Origin: Pontibacter chinhatensis
GTDB taxonomy: Bacteria; Bacteroidota; Bacteroidia; Cytophagales; Hymenobacteraceae
Direction: 5' to 3'
Length of the DNA stretch: 64,000 nt
Assembly: GCF_900113285.1 (NCBI RefSeq)
Contig: NZ_FOOT01000004.1
Location: 434,001 to 498,000, forward strand
Shown here: positions 43,275-51,926 of the stretch, piece by piece
Layout: every line of letters starts with the position of its first letter
Position numbering within the stretch: position 1 is the first letter of the stretch
Notes under the pieces: model-generated
Seen by the model: the letters and a program-made list of their open reading frames with translations, nothing else
What the model was told of the DNA's origin: nothing
Databases searched by the model: none
Position numbers and translations under genes: made by a program

Positions 43275-45884
43275 ATGATTAACACGCTGATTGGGGATAT
43301 TGGCCATACTGGTGTGATTGTGGCTTTCGTGGCGGCTATCGTATCCTCTTACGCATACTTTATGGCGTCCCGCACAAAGGTGGAGCTTTCCGGCGACGAC
43401 AGCTGGCGCAAGCTGGGCCGCTGGTCATTTTATGTGCATAGTGCCGCCGTAATGGTGATTATTTTTACGCTGTTCAACATCATCTACGAACATCGTTATG
43501 AGTACTACTATGCCTGGAGCCACTCTTCCAACCACCTGCCTGTGCACTACATGGTGTCCAGCTTCTGGGAGGGCCAGGAGGGTTCTTTCCTCCTCTGGAT
43601 TTTCTGGCATGTGGTGATCGGCCTGGTGCTGATATACAGCAGCAGCAAGAAGAAAGTATGGGAGGCGCCAGTAATGGGCATGTTCTCCTTTGTGCAGCTC
43701 TTCCTTACCTCCATGATTCTGGGTGTGGTGATTGGTGACCTGAAAATCGGTTCTTCTCCCTTTATCCTGATGCGCGACTTTATGCCGGATACCCCGGTGT
43801 TTGCCATGGACCCCAACTTTGTGCCTGCCGACGGAACGGGACTTAACCCACTGCTGCAGAACATTTGGATGGTGATCCACCCTCCTACCCTGTTCCTTGG
43901 CTTTGCCGCTACACTGGTGCCTTTTGCTTTTGCCATGGGCGGCCTGTGGAAAGGTAAGTACTCGGAGTGGATTAAGCCGGCCCTACCTTGGGCACACTTT
44001 GCGGCCGTATCGCTGGGCATGGGTATTATGATGGGTGCCTACTGGGCTTACGAAACCCTGAACTTCGGTGGCTACTGGAACTGGGACCCTGTTGAGAACG
44101 CTGTATATATTCCGTGGCTGGTGCTGGTGGGCGCTATCCATACCATGATTGCCTACAACCGTGGCAAGTCAGGCCTGAAGGCTTCCTTTATCCTCCTGAT
44201 TGCCTCGTTCATACTTATACTTTACGCGACTTTCCTTACCCGAAGCGGTATTCTGGGTAACGCCTCCGTGCACTCTTTCACGGACCTAGGCTTATCCGGG
44301 CAGCTCTTTACCTACCTGGCAGCCTTCGCCGTGTTGTCTGTGGCCCTGCTGATTTACCGTTGGAAAAACATCCCGACGACAGAGAAGGAACTGACTACGT
44401 ATAGCGGCGAATTCTGGGTGTTTATAGGCGCCATCGTGCTCTGCCTTGCCGCCTTCCAGGTACTGTTTACTACCTCCATTCCGGTTTATAATTCCTTCTT
44501 AGGCTTTATCGGGATTGAGTCTAACGCAGCTCTGCCAGCCGACCAGATCGCGCACTACACCAAGTTCCAGCTGTGGGCTGGCGTAGCGATAGCCGTGCTT
44601 ACAGGCGTGGGCCAGCTGCTGTGGTGGCGCAAGGGCGAGAAGGGCACTTTTGTAGATGCCATCACCCTGCCAGGTATGCTGACGCTGCTGTTTGCCAGCT
44701 TGGTTATTGTGCTCTCAAAGATGGGCATGCTGCACGAAACCATGGATAACCCTAAGTTTATCATACTTCTGGTTGCCTCCCTGTTTGCCGTGTTTGCTAA
44801 CCTGAGCATCATCCTGAGCCTGCTGCACAAGAAAGTAACGCTTTCCGGCGGAGCGGTGGCACACATGGGCATCGCCCTGATGCTACTGGGCATCCTGTTC
44901 TCCTCCGGCTACGATAACATCGTTTCGCAGAACACTTCCGGCCTGGTATACTCCCGTGAGTTCCCGGATGAAATTAACCGTGACAACGTGCTGCTGTGGC
45001 GCAACACGCCTACCGACATGGACAAGTATACCGTGAGCTACCATGGCCAGTTCCAGGAGGTAATCGGTGTGCCAGGCTATGTGAACCGCGAGCTGCTGTG
45101 GCCTACTGCCGACCCTTATACCTCCATTGCTCGTGGGCAAATCAAGGTAGGCGACAAGATATACTTTGAAGCAGGCGACACACTGGAAATGTACTCTCCG
45201 GAAAACACGTTCTACGAGGTGCAATACAAAGAGCGCGAGGGCGACAAGGTGTTTACGCTTTACCCGCGTGCTCAAGTAAACCCGAACATGGGACTGCTGG
45301 CCTCTCCGGACATCAAGCACTTCGCCAACAAGGACCTTTACACCCACGTTTCCTCTATTCCGGACCCGAACGAGGAGAAGGATTGGGGTGAGCTGCAGGA
45401 GTATGACCTTGCCATCGGCGATACCATTATCCTGAACGACTACATCGCTGTGTTTAACGGCATCGAACGCGTGCCGCAAGTGCCGGGCGTATCCATGGCA
45501 GAAGGCGACGTGGCAGTGCAGGCAGACCTGAAAATCTACGGCGAGCGCAAAGAATACCACGCACACCCTGTTATGCTGGTAAAGAACGAGATGGTAGGCC
45601 GTATCCCAGAAGAAGTTGCGGACCTTGGCCTGCGCCTCACGTTCCTGAGCATCGACACGGAGAACGACAAGTTTAAAATTGGCGTGAATGCCTCACAGAA
45701 GGACTACATCATCCTGAAGGCAGTAGAGAAGCCATTTGTGAACCTGCTTTGGATTGGCACCCTTGTGATGACCGTTGGTTTTGTGATGGCCATTGTGCGC
45801 CGAAAAGAAGGCAAGAGCACGGCTAAATCCAAAACCAAGGCCAGACCCACTGTGCCACAGGAAACAAGACGACAGGCGGCATAA
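43275..45884 (+). CDS. ccmF: cytochrome c haem lyase CcmF
   Basis: 869 residues; haem-lyase subunit joining haem to apocytochrome c. Seen: about 12-15 membrane helices, the periplasmic HSSNHLPVHYMVSSFWEGQEGSFLLW, GGYWNWDPVENAVYIPWL (WWD haem-handling domain), LTRSGILGNASVHSF, then a large soluble C-terminal region (about 560-830) and one last helix. It is longer than proteobacterial CcmF (about 650) because of the soluble part, a form I associate with Bacteroidota. CcmG and CcmH genes do not follow; a terminator does. Confidence 0.92.
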   Translation: MINTLIGDIGHTGVIVAFVAAIVSSYAYFMASRTKVELSGDDSWRKLGRWSFYVHSAAVMVIIFTLFNIIYEHRYEYYYAWSHSSNHLPVHYMVSSFWEGQEGSFLLWIFWHVVIGLVLIYSSSKKKVWEAPVMGMFSFVQLFLTSMILGVVIGDLKIGSSPFILMRDFMPDTPVFAMDPNFVPADGTGLNPLLQNIWMVIHPPTLFLGFAATLVPFAFAMGGLWKGKYSEWIKPALPWAHFAAVSLGMGIMMGAYWAYETLNFGGYWNWDPVENAVYIPWLVLVGAIHTMIAYNRGKSGLKASFILLIASFILILYATFLTRSGILGNASVHSFTDLGLSGQLFTYLAAFAVLSVALLIYRWKNIPTTEKELTTYSGEFWVFIGAIVLCLAAFQVLFTTSIPVYNSFLGFIGIESNAALPADQIAHYTKFQLWAGVAIAVLTGVGQLLWWRKGEKGTFVDAITLPGMLTLLFASLVIVLSKMGMLHETMDNPKFIILLVASLFAVFANLSIILSLLHKKVTLSGGAVAHMGIALMLLGILFSSGYDNIVSQNTSGLVYSREFPDEINRDNVLLWRNTPTDMDKYTVSYHGQFQEVIGVPGYVNRELLWPTADPYTSIARGQIKVGDKIYFEAGDTLEMYSPENTFYEVQYKEREGDKVFTLYPRAQVNPNMGLLASPDIKHFANKDLYTHVSSIPDPNEEKDWGELQEYDLAIGDTIILNDYIAVFNGIERVPQVPGVSMAEGDVAVQADLKIYGERKEYHAHPVMLVKNEMVGRIPEEVADLGLRLTFLSIDTENDKFKIGVNASQKDYIILKAVEKPFVNLLWIGTLVMTVGFVMAIVRRKEGKSTAKSKTKARPTVPQETRRQAA

Positions 45885-45904
45885 AGCAACCTGCTAACTT
45901 ACAG

Positions 45905-45937
45905 AAAAGCCTTTGCCACAGCGGCAAAGGCTTTTTT
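45905..45937 (+). terminator. rho-independent terminator of the ccm cluster
   Basis: A 13-bp perfect stem AAAAGCCTTTGCC / GGCAAAGGCTTTT, 5-nt loop, T run. Confidence 0.92.
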
Positions 45938-45985
45938 ATTACGCCCCAACAGGCGTAAATTGCCGAGACAGCAAAGTATAAACGT

Positions 45986-46765
45986 ATGAACGTAGCGATA
46001 ATTGGGGCCGGGAATGTGGGCTGGCATCTGGCGCAGGCGCTGCAGGCAGCAGGCCATACTATCACGGGTGTTTACAGCCGTACCGCCGCTGCGCGCGAAG
46101 AGCTGGCAGCACAGTTGAAGTCAGCCCAGCCGCTCAATTCACTAGACCTGCAAAGTATAACTGCTGATGTGGTGGTGATAGCCGTGCCCGATGCCGCAAT
46201 TGCCGCAGTGGCAACAGCGCTTCAGGTAAGGCCAAGAACGGTGGTGGCGCATACGTCGGGCTCGCAGCCACTGAGTATACTTGCTGCCGTGCAGGGCGCA
46301 CAAACAGGCGTGTTTTATCCGCTGCAGACCTTCTCCAAAGCCAAGCCCGTTGATTTTAAGCAGGTGCCTATACTTTTGGAAGCCACAGACCAGGCGGCAC
46401 TGCAACGGCTGCAGGAACTTGCCACAAGTATAAGCCATACCGTGGAGGTAGTGCCGTCGGGGGCGCGCAAGCACCTGCACCTGTCGGCGGTGTTTGCCTG
46501 CAACTTTACCAACCACCTGCTGGGCATCAGCCAGCAACTGCTGCAGGAGGCCAATCTGCCCCAGCACCTGCTGCAGCCACTCATCCAGGAAACAATTGCC
46601 AAAGCCATGCAGCACAACCCGTATACCGTGCAGACCGGCCCCGCTATCCGCCGCGACCAAAACGTGATAGAAGAGCACCTGCACATGCTGCAGCAGCACC
46701 CCCGCCTGCAGGAGCTCTACCGGCTGCTGACGCAAAGTATACAGGCCGCTCCGGAGGGGAGATAA
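45986..46765 (+). CDS. Rossmann-fold DUF2520 protein
   Basis: 259 residues. Seen: NAD(P)-binding GAGNVGW (7-13), a VVIAVPDAAI strand, HTSGSQPL, GVFYPLQTFSKAKPVDF and a helical DUF2520 C-terminal domain with KHLHLSAVFACNFTNHLLGI. Relatives resemble F420-dependent NADP oxidoreductases and pyrroline-carboxylate reductases, but the reaction is unknown. Six TATACTT/AAGTATA words lie in 780 bp, several as in-frame Ser-Ile or Ile-Leu. It may be read with the downstream kdsC group, but a promoter intervenes. Confidence 0.85.
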   Translation: MNVAIIGAGNVGWHLAQALQAAGHTITGVYSRTAAAREELAAQLKSAQPLNSLDLQSITADVVVIAVPDAAIAAVATALQVRPRTVVAHTSGSQPLSILAAVQGAQTGVFYPLQTFSKAKPVDFKQVPILLEATDQAALQRLQELATSISHTVEVVPSGARKHLHLSAVFACNFTNHLLGISQQLLQEANLPQHLLQPLIQETIAKAMQHNPYTVQTGPAIRRDQNVIEEHLHMLQQHPRLQELYRLLTQSIQAAPEGR

Positions 46766-46819
46766 CCATTTGTGCCTAATTCTGTTAGATAAAGGCAACG
46801 CATAAGCCCGCGCCTATAC

Positions 46820-46850
46820 TTTGATTCGGCAGGCTGGCTTTGTAACTTTG
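46820..46850 (+). promoter_or_regulatory. Bacteroidota-type promoter
   Basis: TTTG (46820-46823), 19-bp spacer, TAACTTTG (46843-46850): a clean match to TTTG-N19-TAnnTTTG, 23 bp before the ferredoxin ATG. The TTTG overlaps the end of a CTATACTTTG word. Confidence 0.72.
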
Positions 46851-46873
46851 CACTTTATCATAAAGACACCGAC

Positions 46874-47203
46874 ATGAAAGTTGTAAATATAACGTTTAAG
46901 TTTGCTGATGGCTCACCGGATGAAACGCATCCGGCCGTGGAAGGCGAATCGGTATTGGATGTGGCCCTCAACAACAACATTAAACTGCAGCACAACTGCG
47001 GCGGCGTGTGCGGCTGCAGCACCTGCCATGTGTACGTGGAGGCGGGCATGGATGACCTTCCCGAGATTTCGGACAAAGAAGAGGATTACATTGACCGCGC
47101 CGTAGACCCGCGCATCAACTCACGCCTGGGCTGCCAGTGCGTGGTGCAGGGCAACGAGGATATTATAGTAACCATACCGGAGCAGGATTTCCTGGGCCAC
47201 TAA
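46874..47203 (+). CDS. fdx: 2Fe-2S ferredoxin (adrenodoxin type)
   Basis: 109 residues. Seen: Cys42-x5-Cys48-x2-Cys51 and the late Cys87, the adrenodoxin-type cluster site, with extra Cys46 and Cys89; SDKEEDYIDRA and SRLGCQC are typical of Isc-type ferredoxin. It likely gives electrons to iron-sulfur cluster assembly, consistent with iscX 79 bp downstream. Confidence 0.92.
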   Translation: MKVVNITFKFADGSPDETHPAVEGESVLDVALNNNIKLQHNCGGVCGCSTCHVYVEAGMDDLPEISDKEEDYIDRAVDPRINSRLGCQCVVQGNEDIIVTIPEQDFLGH

Positions 47204-47282
47204 TTCATTTGTTATTTAACAACTCCCAGTAAGTGTTAGATGACAAATGTTAATTGATAACTGATAATTGATAACTGAAAAC

Positions 47283-47519
47283 ATGAGCTACGAGCCACCT
47301 ATACACTGGAACGATTACGAGGACATCGCGATGGCGCTTTACGAGAAGTTCGGTGATGACTTCAACGAGTCTAAGATTTACCGCATCCGCTTCACCGACC
47401 TGCTGGAGTGGGTACTGTCGCTGCCAAACTTTGCCGGCACGCGCGAGCAGGCCAACGAAGGGCACCTGGAGCAGATCCAGGCGGCCTGGGTTTACGAGTG
47501 GCGCGACAACCAGGACTAA
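47283..47519 (+). CDS. iscX: Fe-S assembly protein IscX
   Basis: 78 residues from ATG 47283. Seen: HWNDYEDIAMALYEKFGDDFNESKIYRIRFTDLLEWVLSLPNF and NEGHLEQIQAAWVYEWRD, matching the IscX pattern (IA..L, RFTDL..WV..L..F, NE..LE.IQ..W..E). IscX is an acidic iron-binding partner of IscS. ATG 47268 is a less likely start. Together with the ferredoxin it forms a small Isc-linked pair without iscS or iscU here. Confidence 0.85.
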   Translation: MSYEPPIHWNDYEDIAMALYEKFGDDFNESKIYRIRFTDLLEWVLSLPNFAGTREQANEGHLEQIQAAWVYEWRDNQD

Positions 47520-47566
47520 ATCTTACCTGCGCTGGCAAGTATAAATTCAGAAAATTCTATACTTTT

Positions 47567-47597
47567 AAAGGCTCTTTCCCGGGAAGGAGCCTTTTGC
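47567..47597 (+). terminator. rho-independent terminator
   Basis: Stem AAAGGCTC / GAGCCTTT with inner TTCCC/GGGAA, T-rich end; follows iscX. Confidence 0.8.
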
Positions 47598-47639
47598 TTT
47601 TCTATACTTTATTAACGCTTTTTTTCACAGTCTATACTT

Positions 47640-48137
47640 ATGTCTATCACCCAAACAGACCTCACCAGCATTAACACCTTTGTTTTTGATGTGGACGGCG
47701 TACTGACCGACGGGCTGCTCTACTGCTTTGCCGACGGCGAGCAGGTGCGCGCCTTTAACATCAAGGACGGGTTTGCCATCAAGCACGCCATCAGCCAGGG
47801 CTACCGGGTAGCCATTATCTCGGGCAAAAACGAGCCGGGGGTGCGCCGCCGCCTGGAGCAATTGGGCATTGAGGATATTTTCCTGGGGATAGATGACAAG
47901 GTGGAGGCACTGGAGGACTACCTATACATGCAGGGTATAAATCCGGCCACCGCCGCCTACATGGGCGATGACATGCCTGATTACGAGGTGATGCAGCGCT
48001 GCGGCCTGCGCGCCTGCCCTGCCGATGCCGCTGACGACATACAGGCCATCGCCACTTTCATAGCATCTAAGGACGGAGGCAAAGGTGCCGTGCGTGAGCT
48101 AATAGAAACGGTGATGAAAGCGCAGGACAGTTGGTAA
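47640..48137 (+). CDS. kdsC: KdsC-type HAD phosphatase (Kdo 8-phosphate phosphatase)
   Basis: 165 residues. Removes phosphate from 3-deoxy-D-manno-octulosonate 8-phosphate on the way to lipopolysaccharide. Seen: FDVDGVLTDG with nucleophile Asp17 and Asp19, the Ser/Thr motif IISGK, Lys in DDKVEAL, and MGDDMPDYEVM near the end; no cap domain, as in the tetrameric KdsC class. No kdsA or kdsD neighbours, so it acts as a dispersed pathway gene. The start lies just after a TATACTT word. Confidence 0.88.
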   Translation: MSITQTDLTSINTFVFDVDGVLTDGLLYCFADGEQVRAFNIKDGFAIKHAISQGYRVAIISGKNEPGVRRRLEQLGIEDIFLGIDDKVEALEDYLYMQGINPATAAYMGDDMPDYEVMQRCGLRACPADAADDIQAIATFIASKDGGKGAVRELIETVMKAQDSW

Positions 48138-48257
48138 ACAAAAACTACTTATACTTTTCTAGAAATAAATTGAATATTTTTTTTATCCCCTATTGTATAT
48201 ATAGAAATTAATTTTTAGATTACCAGCAGTTTAATTACCATCAACAGTTCAAATTTT
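48138..48257 (+). promoter_or_regulatory. AT-rich leader of the cold-shock gene
   Basis: 120 bp of very AT-rich sequence with T and A tracts and no gene. Cold-shock mRNAs often have long 5' leaders; I see no conserved cold box I can name. Confidence 0.35.
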
Positions 48258-48452
48258 ATGAAGACAGGAAAAGTAAAATTCTTTATCGAGTCCAAAGGTT
48301 TCGGTTTTATCACTGAGGACGGAACAAACGAGGACTTCTTTGTGCATGTTACCGGCTTAAACGGTCTGCAGATTCAGCAGAACGACCGCGTTGAGTTTGA
48401 CACGGTAGAAGGCAAAAAAGGAGTTAATGCTGTAAATGTGAGGAAGTTTTAA
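48258..48452 (+). CDS. cold-shock domain protein
   Basis: 64 residues, a single complete cold-shock domain. Seen: TGKVKFF, RNP1 KGFGFI and RNP2 DFFVHVTGL, aromatic residues for single-strand RNA/DNA binding in place. CspA-like RNA chaperone. It lacks the C-terminal basic extension of some Bacteroidota paralogues. A perfect hairpin terminator follows. Confidence 0.94.
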   Translation: MKTGKVKFFIESKGFGFITEDGTNEDFFVHVTGLNGLQIQQNDRVEFDTVEGKKGVNAVNVRKF

Positions 48453-48477
48453 GACAAACATACTTTACAAGCACTGG

Positions 48478-48504
48478 AAAAGCCCCTGAGTCAGGGGCTT
48501 TTTT
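48478..48504 (+). terminator. rho-independent terminator
   Basis: Palindrome AAAAGCCCCTGA-G-TCAGGGGCTTTT plus T run, after the cold-shock gene. Confidence 0.9.
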
Positions 48505-48571
48505 ATTGCCCGGTAGCTTCTGTGTCGTATTTTTACAAAGTACAAAACGCCATACTTCTGCAAACACACCC

Positions 48572-49414
48572 GTGAAATCCATCCTGACGCTTATACGAGC
48601 CCGCAACCTGGTGATGATTGTGCTGTCCCAAGCCTTGGTGCAAGCTTGCCTGCTAGCCCATGGGCAGGACTGGCGGCGCCTGCTGGATGGCGGCTTCTGG
48701 GTGCTGGAGCTGTCCACGGTGTGCATTGCGGCGGCCGGCTACATCATCAACGACTACTACGATGTGAAGATAGACGCCATCAACAAGCCAGACCGGCTGT
48801 TGGTGGGCCGCCACATCCGCAGGCGCAGGGCTATGTTCGCCCACCTTATACTTTCGGGCATAGGGGTGCTGCTGGGCCTGCTGCTTTCCATACCGGTTGC
48901 CCTGATAAACATAGGCGCGGTGCTGCTGCTTTGGGGCTACTCAGCAAGGCTCAAGAAACTGATACTCGCCGGCAACGTGGTGATTGCTCTGCTGTCGGCT
49001 TCCATGCTGCTGGTAGTGGCTGTTTATGCCGATGAACTGAACCGCATCACGATGGGCTATGCCCTCTTCGCCTTCCTTATTTCGCTTATCCGGGAGATTA
49101 TAAAGGACATCGAGGACATGAAGGGCGACGCCTCCTTTGAATGCCGCACCCTACCCATAGTGGTGGGCATGCGCGGGGCCAAACTGGTGCTGTACCCGCT
49201 CCTGGCTGTTTTTCAGGCTTTCCTGCTCGTGGTTATACTGCATGAGGCCTCCGGGTTGGTATTCGACGCCTATATGGTGGTGCTGGTGCTGCTGCCAAGC
49301 GTGTGGCTGGTCATAAAACTGGTGCGCGCCGACCGTAAGCGCGATTTCTCTTACCTGAGCAACCTCAATAAATTTATCATGCTTACGGGCATACTTTCCA
49401 TGCTGCTCCTCTAG
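48572..49414 (+). CDS. UbiA-family prenyltransferase
   Basis: 280 residues from GTG 48572 (a TTG at 48506 is unlikely, since it lies against the preceding terminator). Eight or nine membrane helices. Seen: the first Asp-rich motif NDYYDVKIDAINKPDR (60-75) and the second region LIREIIKDIEDMKGD, both needed to bind prenyl diphosphate. Such Bacteroidota genes are often named geranylgeranylglycerol-phosphate geranylgeranyltransferase; menaquinone or other lipid synthesis is equally possible. Confidence 0.85.
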   Translation: MKSILTLIRARNLVMIVLSQALVQACLLAHGQDWRRLLDGGFWVLELSTVCIAAAGYIINDYYDVKIDAINKPDRLLVGRHIRRRRAMFAHLILSGIGVLLGLLLSIPVALINIGAVLLLWGYSARLKKLILAGNVVIALLSASMLLVVAVYADELNRITMGYALFAFLISLIREIIKDIEDMKGDASFECRTLPIVVGMRGAKLVLYPLLAVFQAFLLVVILHEASGLVFDAYMVVLVLLPSVWLVIKLVRADRKRDFSYLSNLNKFIMLTGILSMLLL

Positions 49415-49485
49415 CAGATTTATAAGCATGCCTTTAACCACCTGCTATACTTTCAAAAATCAGGTTCGGCCGGGCTACAAAGTAT

Positions 49486-49515
49486 AAAAGCCCGGGTACT
49501 GGCCCGGGCTTTTCA
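49486..49515. terminator. bidirectional terminator
   Basis: An 11-bp stem AAAAGCCCGGG / CCCGGGCTTTT between the convergent prenyltransferase and T9SS-tail genes; T-rich on both sides. The left arm begins in an AAAGTATAAAA word. Confidence 0.82.
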
Positions 49516-49537
49516 TTAAACCAATAGAGTAAAAGGG

Positions 49538-50281
49538 TTATTTTACTATCAGGCGGCTGGAGGCGACATCGTTCTCGGCCATCACTTTAACAAAGTAAGT
49601 GCCGCGGGCATACTGCTGTGTGTTAATCTCCACAGTTCCGTTTGCGTTGCTCAGCTCCAGTACCTTACGGCCCAGCATGTCCATCACGGCTACGTTGGCG
49701 TTGCGTATCTTGCCCAGGCTCAACTTCACAGTGCCCGTCGAAACAGTTGGGTAAACGGCCACGCGCGAATCGCCGATCATGTCATCTATGCTAGCCACGG
49801 TACCGGCCGTCACTGTCTCAGTTACAGTGGCCAGCACAACATTGTCTTCGCGGCGCAGGATCAGGTCGTACTTGTAAATGCCTGGTGCGGAGAAGTTGAT
49901 CTTAAAATACTCTTTGTAGGAAGTAGGCAGCGGCTCCCCTCCTTCCGGGCCAATCACGGCCACGCCATCGGTAAAGGAAACCTGGGTGTAAACGGCCTCA
50001 TCCTCGTTGGCTGCATCGCGGTTGGAGTTGTAGTGCAGTGTGAAGTTGTTGCTTTGCGCCGGGTTGTGCAGTTTAATTTCCAGATTGGTCTTATCGCCCT
50101 GGCGGTCGAAAGAGTTAATGTGCACCTGCCACTGGACGTCGGAGCCTATCACCAGGTTACCTTGCTCGGAGATAACATCTAGTGTGCCGTTGACAGTAGC
50201 TTCCTTGGTTTGCGCATTGCTAACGCCTGTTGCCAGTACAAACGCGAAAACAGCAGCAGCAATGTGTAGAGCTTTTTTCAT
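49538..50281 (-). CDS. secreted protein with T9SS type A sorting-like C-terminus
   Basis: 247 residues from ATG 50281. Seen: signal peptide MKKALHIAAAVFAFVLATGVSNAQ, a mature beta-rich region (GTLDVISEQGNLVIGSDVQWQVHI...), and a C-terminal domain VAVYPTVSTGTVKLSLG...NVAVMDMLGRKVLELSNANG...YARGTYFVKVMAEND...SSRLIVK, the usual type A cargo pattern. It should leave the cell through the same T9SS that includes PorZ. The passenger part matches no family I recognise. Confidence 0.8.
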   Translation of the reverse strand: MKKALHIAAAVFAFVLATGVSNAQTKEATVNGTLDVISEQGNLVIGSDVQWQVHINSFDRQGDKTNLEIKLHNPAQSNNFTLHYNSNRDAANEDEAVYTQVSFTDGVAVIGPEGGEPLPTSYKEYFKINFSAPGIYKYDLILRREDNVVLATVTETVTAGTVASIDDMIGDSRVAVYPTVSTGTVKLSLGKIRNANVAVMDMLGRKVLELSNANGTVEINTQQYARGTYFVKVMAENDVASSRLIVK

Positions 50282-50449
50282 TGTAAGAAAATTTAACATT
50301 TTAACGTGATATATAACAATAAAAACTTATACTTAAGTATTTCGATACATACGACAAAGACTTGTTTTGGCTCCATTTTTTTGAATCTTTTTTACTATAT
50401 AATATTTTTCGATATTTTTGGATTGTTTCTTTTCCGAGGTACTACCAGC

Positions 50450-50457
50450 TATATTTG
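50450..50457 (+). promoter_or_regulatory. -7 element upstream of the Fur-family gene
   Basis: TATATTTG, a match to TAnnTTTG, 28 bp before the ATG, in a very AT-rich stretch. -33 element not clear. Confidence 0.55.
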
Positions 50458-50485
50458 AAATCGAAAGGAGTGGAATATCAATATA

Positions 50486-50911
50486 ATGGACAAAGCACAA
50501 GCGCTTCTAGAGGAGTATGGTTTGCGCAAGACCGGCTGTCGGCTGGATGTTTTGCAGCAGTTTCTGGAGAATGATTTTGCACTATCGCACGCCGACCTGG
50601 AGAAGCTCCTGGACAGCAACTATGATCGCGTGACCATCTACCGAACATTGTACTCCTTTGAGGAAAAAGGACTTGTGCATAGTATAAACGATGTGAACGG
50701 CGCCGTAAAGTTTGCCCTGTGCAAGAACGACAACTGCAGCCAGCACAAGCACGAGGACAACCACATTCACTTTAACTGCGTTGCCTGCGGACAGACGTTT
50801 TGCCTGAACGACGTGGATATTCCGAGCCTGACGCTGCCTGACGGCTACACCGCCAAACGGCTGCACTTCTCGGCGGAGGGAGTGTGCAAAGGCTGCCACC
50901 AGGAAGCTTAA
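50486..50911 (+). CDS. Fur-family transcriptional regulator
   Basis: 141 residues. Seen: N-terminal winged helix with recognition region DRVTIYRTLYSFEEKGLVH (47-65), a His cluster HKHEDNHIHF (87-96), and structural zinc site Cys98-x2-Cys101 with Cys134-x2-Cys137. It therefore binds metal, but whether it responds to iron, zinc, manganese or peroxide cannot be told; the Cys pairs and short hinge fit Zur or Fur. It may regulate itself through the AT-rich promoter region. Confidence 0.88.
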   Translation: MDKAQALLEEYGLRKTGCRLDVLQQFLENDFALSHADLEKLLDSNYDRVTIYRTLYSFEEKGLVHSINDVNGAVKFALCKNDNCSQHKHEDNHIHFNCVACGQTFCLNDVDIPSLTLPDGYTAKRLHFSAEGVCKGCHQEA

Positions 50912-50944
50912 TTTGCACTAGTACAAAGTATAAAACCAGCTACC

Positions 50945-51448
50945 ATGAACCACCAGCTACCAGACCATGCCGCCGCGTTCCGCCAGCTGGTAACCTCACC
51001 GGTTAAGTTCCGCCTGTTCCTGATTACAAGGCTGCCCATGGCTTACCTGGCTGGCCTGCGCGTTGCCTCCCTTACACCGGAGCGTGCGTCGGTTACCATC
51101 AAGTATAAGTATCTTAACCAAAACCCTTTCCGCTCCATTTACTTTGCCTGCCTGAGCATGGCCGCCGAGCTTTCAACGGGTGCCCTGTGCATGATGTATG
51201 TGTACAAGGCAAGCCCTGCCGTATCCATGCTGGTGGTGCACATGCAGGCTACCTTCACCAAGAAGGCAACAGGCAAGATTACCTTTACCTGCCATGACGG
51301 GCAGCAGATACAGGAGGCCATTGCGCGCACAAAAGCCACCGGCGAGGGCGTAACGGTAACAGCCATAAGTATAGGCGTAGATGAGGCCGGCGACCAGGTG
51401 GCCGAGTTCCGATTTACCTGGTCGTTGAAAGCGAAGAGGCAAGTATAG
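50945..51448 (+). CDS. DUF4442 hot-dog fold protein
   Basis: 167 residues. Seen: RLPMAYLAGLRVASLTPERASVTIKYKYLNQNPFRSIYFACLSMAAELSTG, the signature of DUF4442, a family related to thioesterases of the PaaI/hot-dog class. A role in acyl-CoA hydrolysis is family inference. It starts 33 bp after the Fur-family gene and may be co-transcribed; an AAAGTATAAAA word fills most of that gap. Confidence 0.78.
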   Translation: MNHQLPDHAAAFRQLVTSPVKFRLFLITRLPMAYLAGLRVASLTPERASVTIKYKYLNQNPFRSIYFACLSMAAELSTGALCMMYVYKASPAVSMLVVHMQATFTKKATGKITFTCHDGQQIQEAIARTKATGEGVTVTAISIGVDEAGDQVAEFRFTWSLKAKRQV

Positions 51449-51510
51449 CTTTATACTTGCAGCTGCCATTACCGCACAGTTCTCCCGTAGAAATAAACAT
51501 ATCCCTACCC

Positions 51511-51897
51511 ATGAAAGACTACAAGAAGTACTACATTATACCTGCCGAGCCCGCGTTAGTATATGCTGCCCTAACCAACCCGCTCACCATACAAGCCTGG
51601 ACCGGTGAAGAAGCCGAGATGAGCGTAGAGCCGGGGTCGGAGTTTTCACTGTGGGAAGGCAGCATTGTGGGCAAGAACCTGGAATTTGAGGAGGGCAAAA
51701 AGATTGTGCAACAGTGGTACTTTGGCGAACAGGCAGAACCTTCCATCGTTACCATCAAACTGCACCCGCATAAATTGGGCACCTCCGCCGAACTGCGCCA
51801 CTCCAATATTCCCGACGAGGCTTACGAGGACATCACCGAAGGCTGGGATCACGCCTACTTCGCGGCGCTGATAGATTTTTATGAGGGGGAGGAGTAG
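51511..51897 (+). CDS. START/SRPBCC-like small-ligand-binding protein
   Basis: 128 residues from ATG 51511 (MKDYKKYYIIPAEPALVYAALTNPLTIQAWTG). Seen: N-terminal strand, the ALTNP helix, GSEFSLWEGSIVGKNLEFEEGKKIVQQWYF and the long C-terminal helix ITEGWDHAYFAALIDFYE: the SRPBCC/AHSA1 cup fold. Binds a hydrophobic ligand or Hsp90-type partner; no target known. The longer frame to 51457 is less likely because family text begins at YKKYYIIPA. Confidence 0.8.
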   Translation: MKDYKKYYIIPAEPALVYAALTNPLTIQAWTGEEAEMSVEPGSEFSLWEGSIVGKNLEFEEGKKIVQQWYFGEQAEPSIVTIKLHPHKLGTSAELRHSNIPDEAYEDITEGWDHAYFAALIDFYEGEE

Positions 51898-51926
51898 AAT
51901 TGAATCTCTGGCACCTGCAGTGTAAG

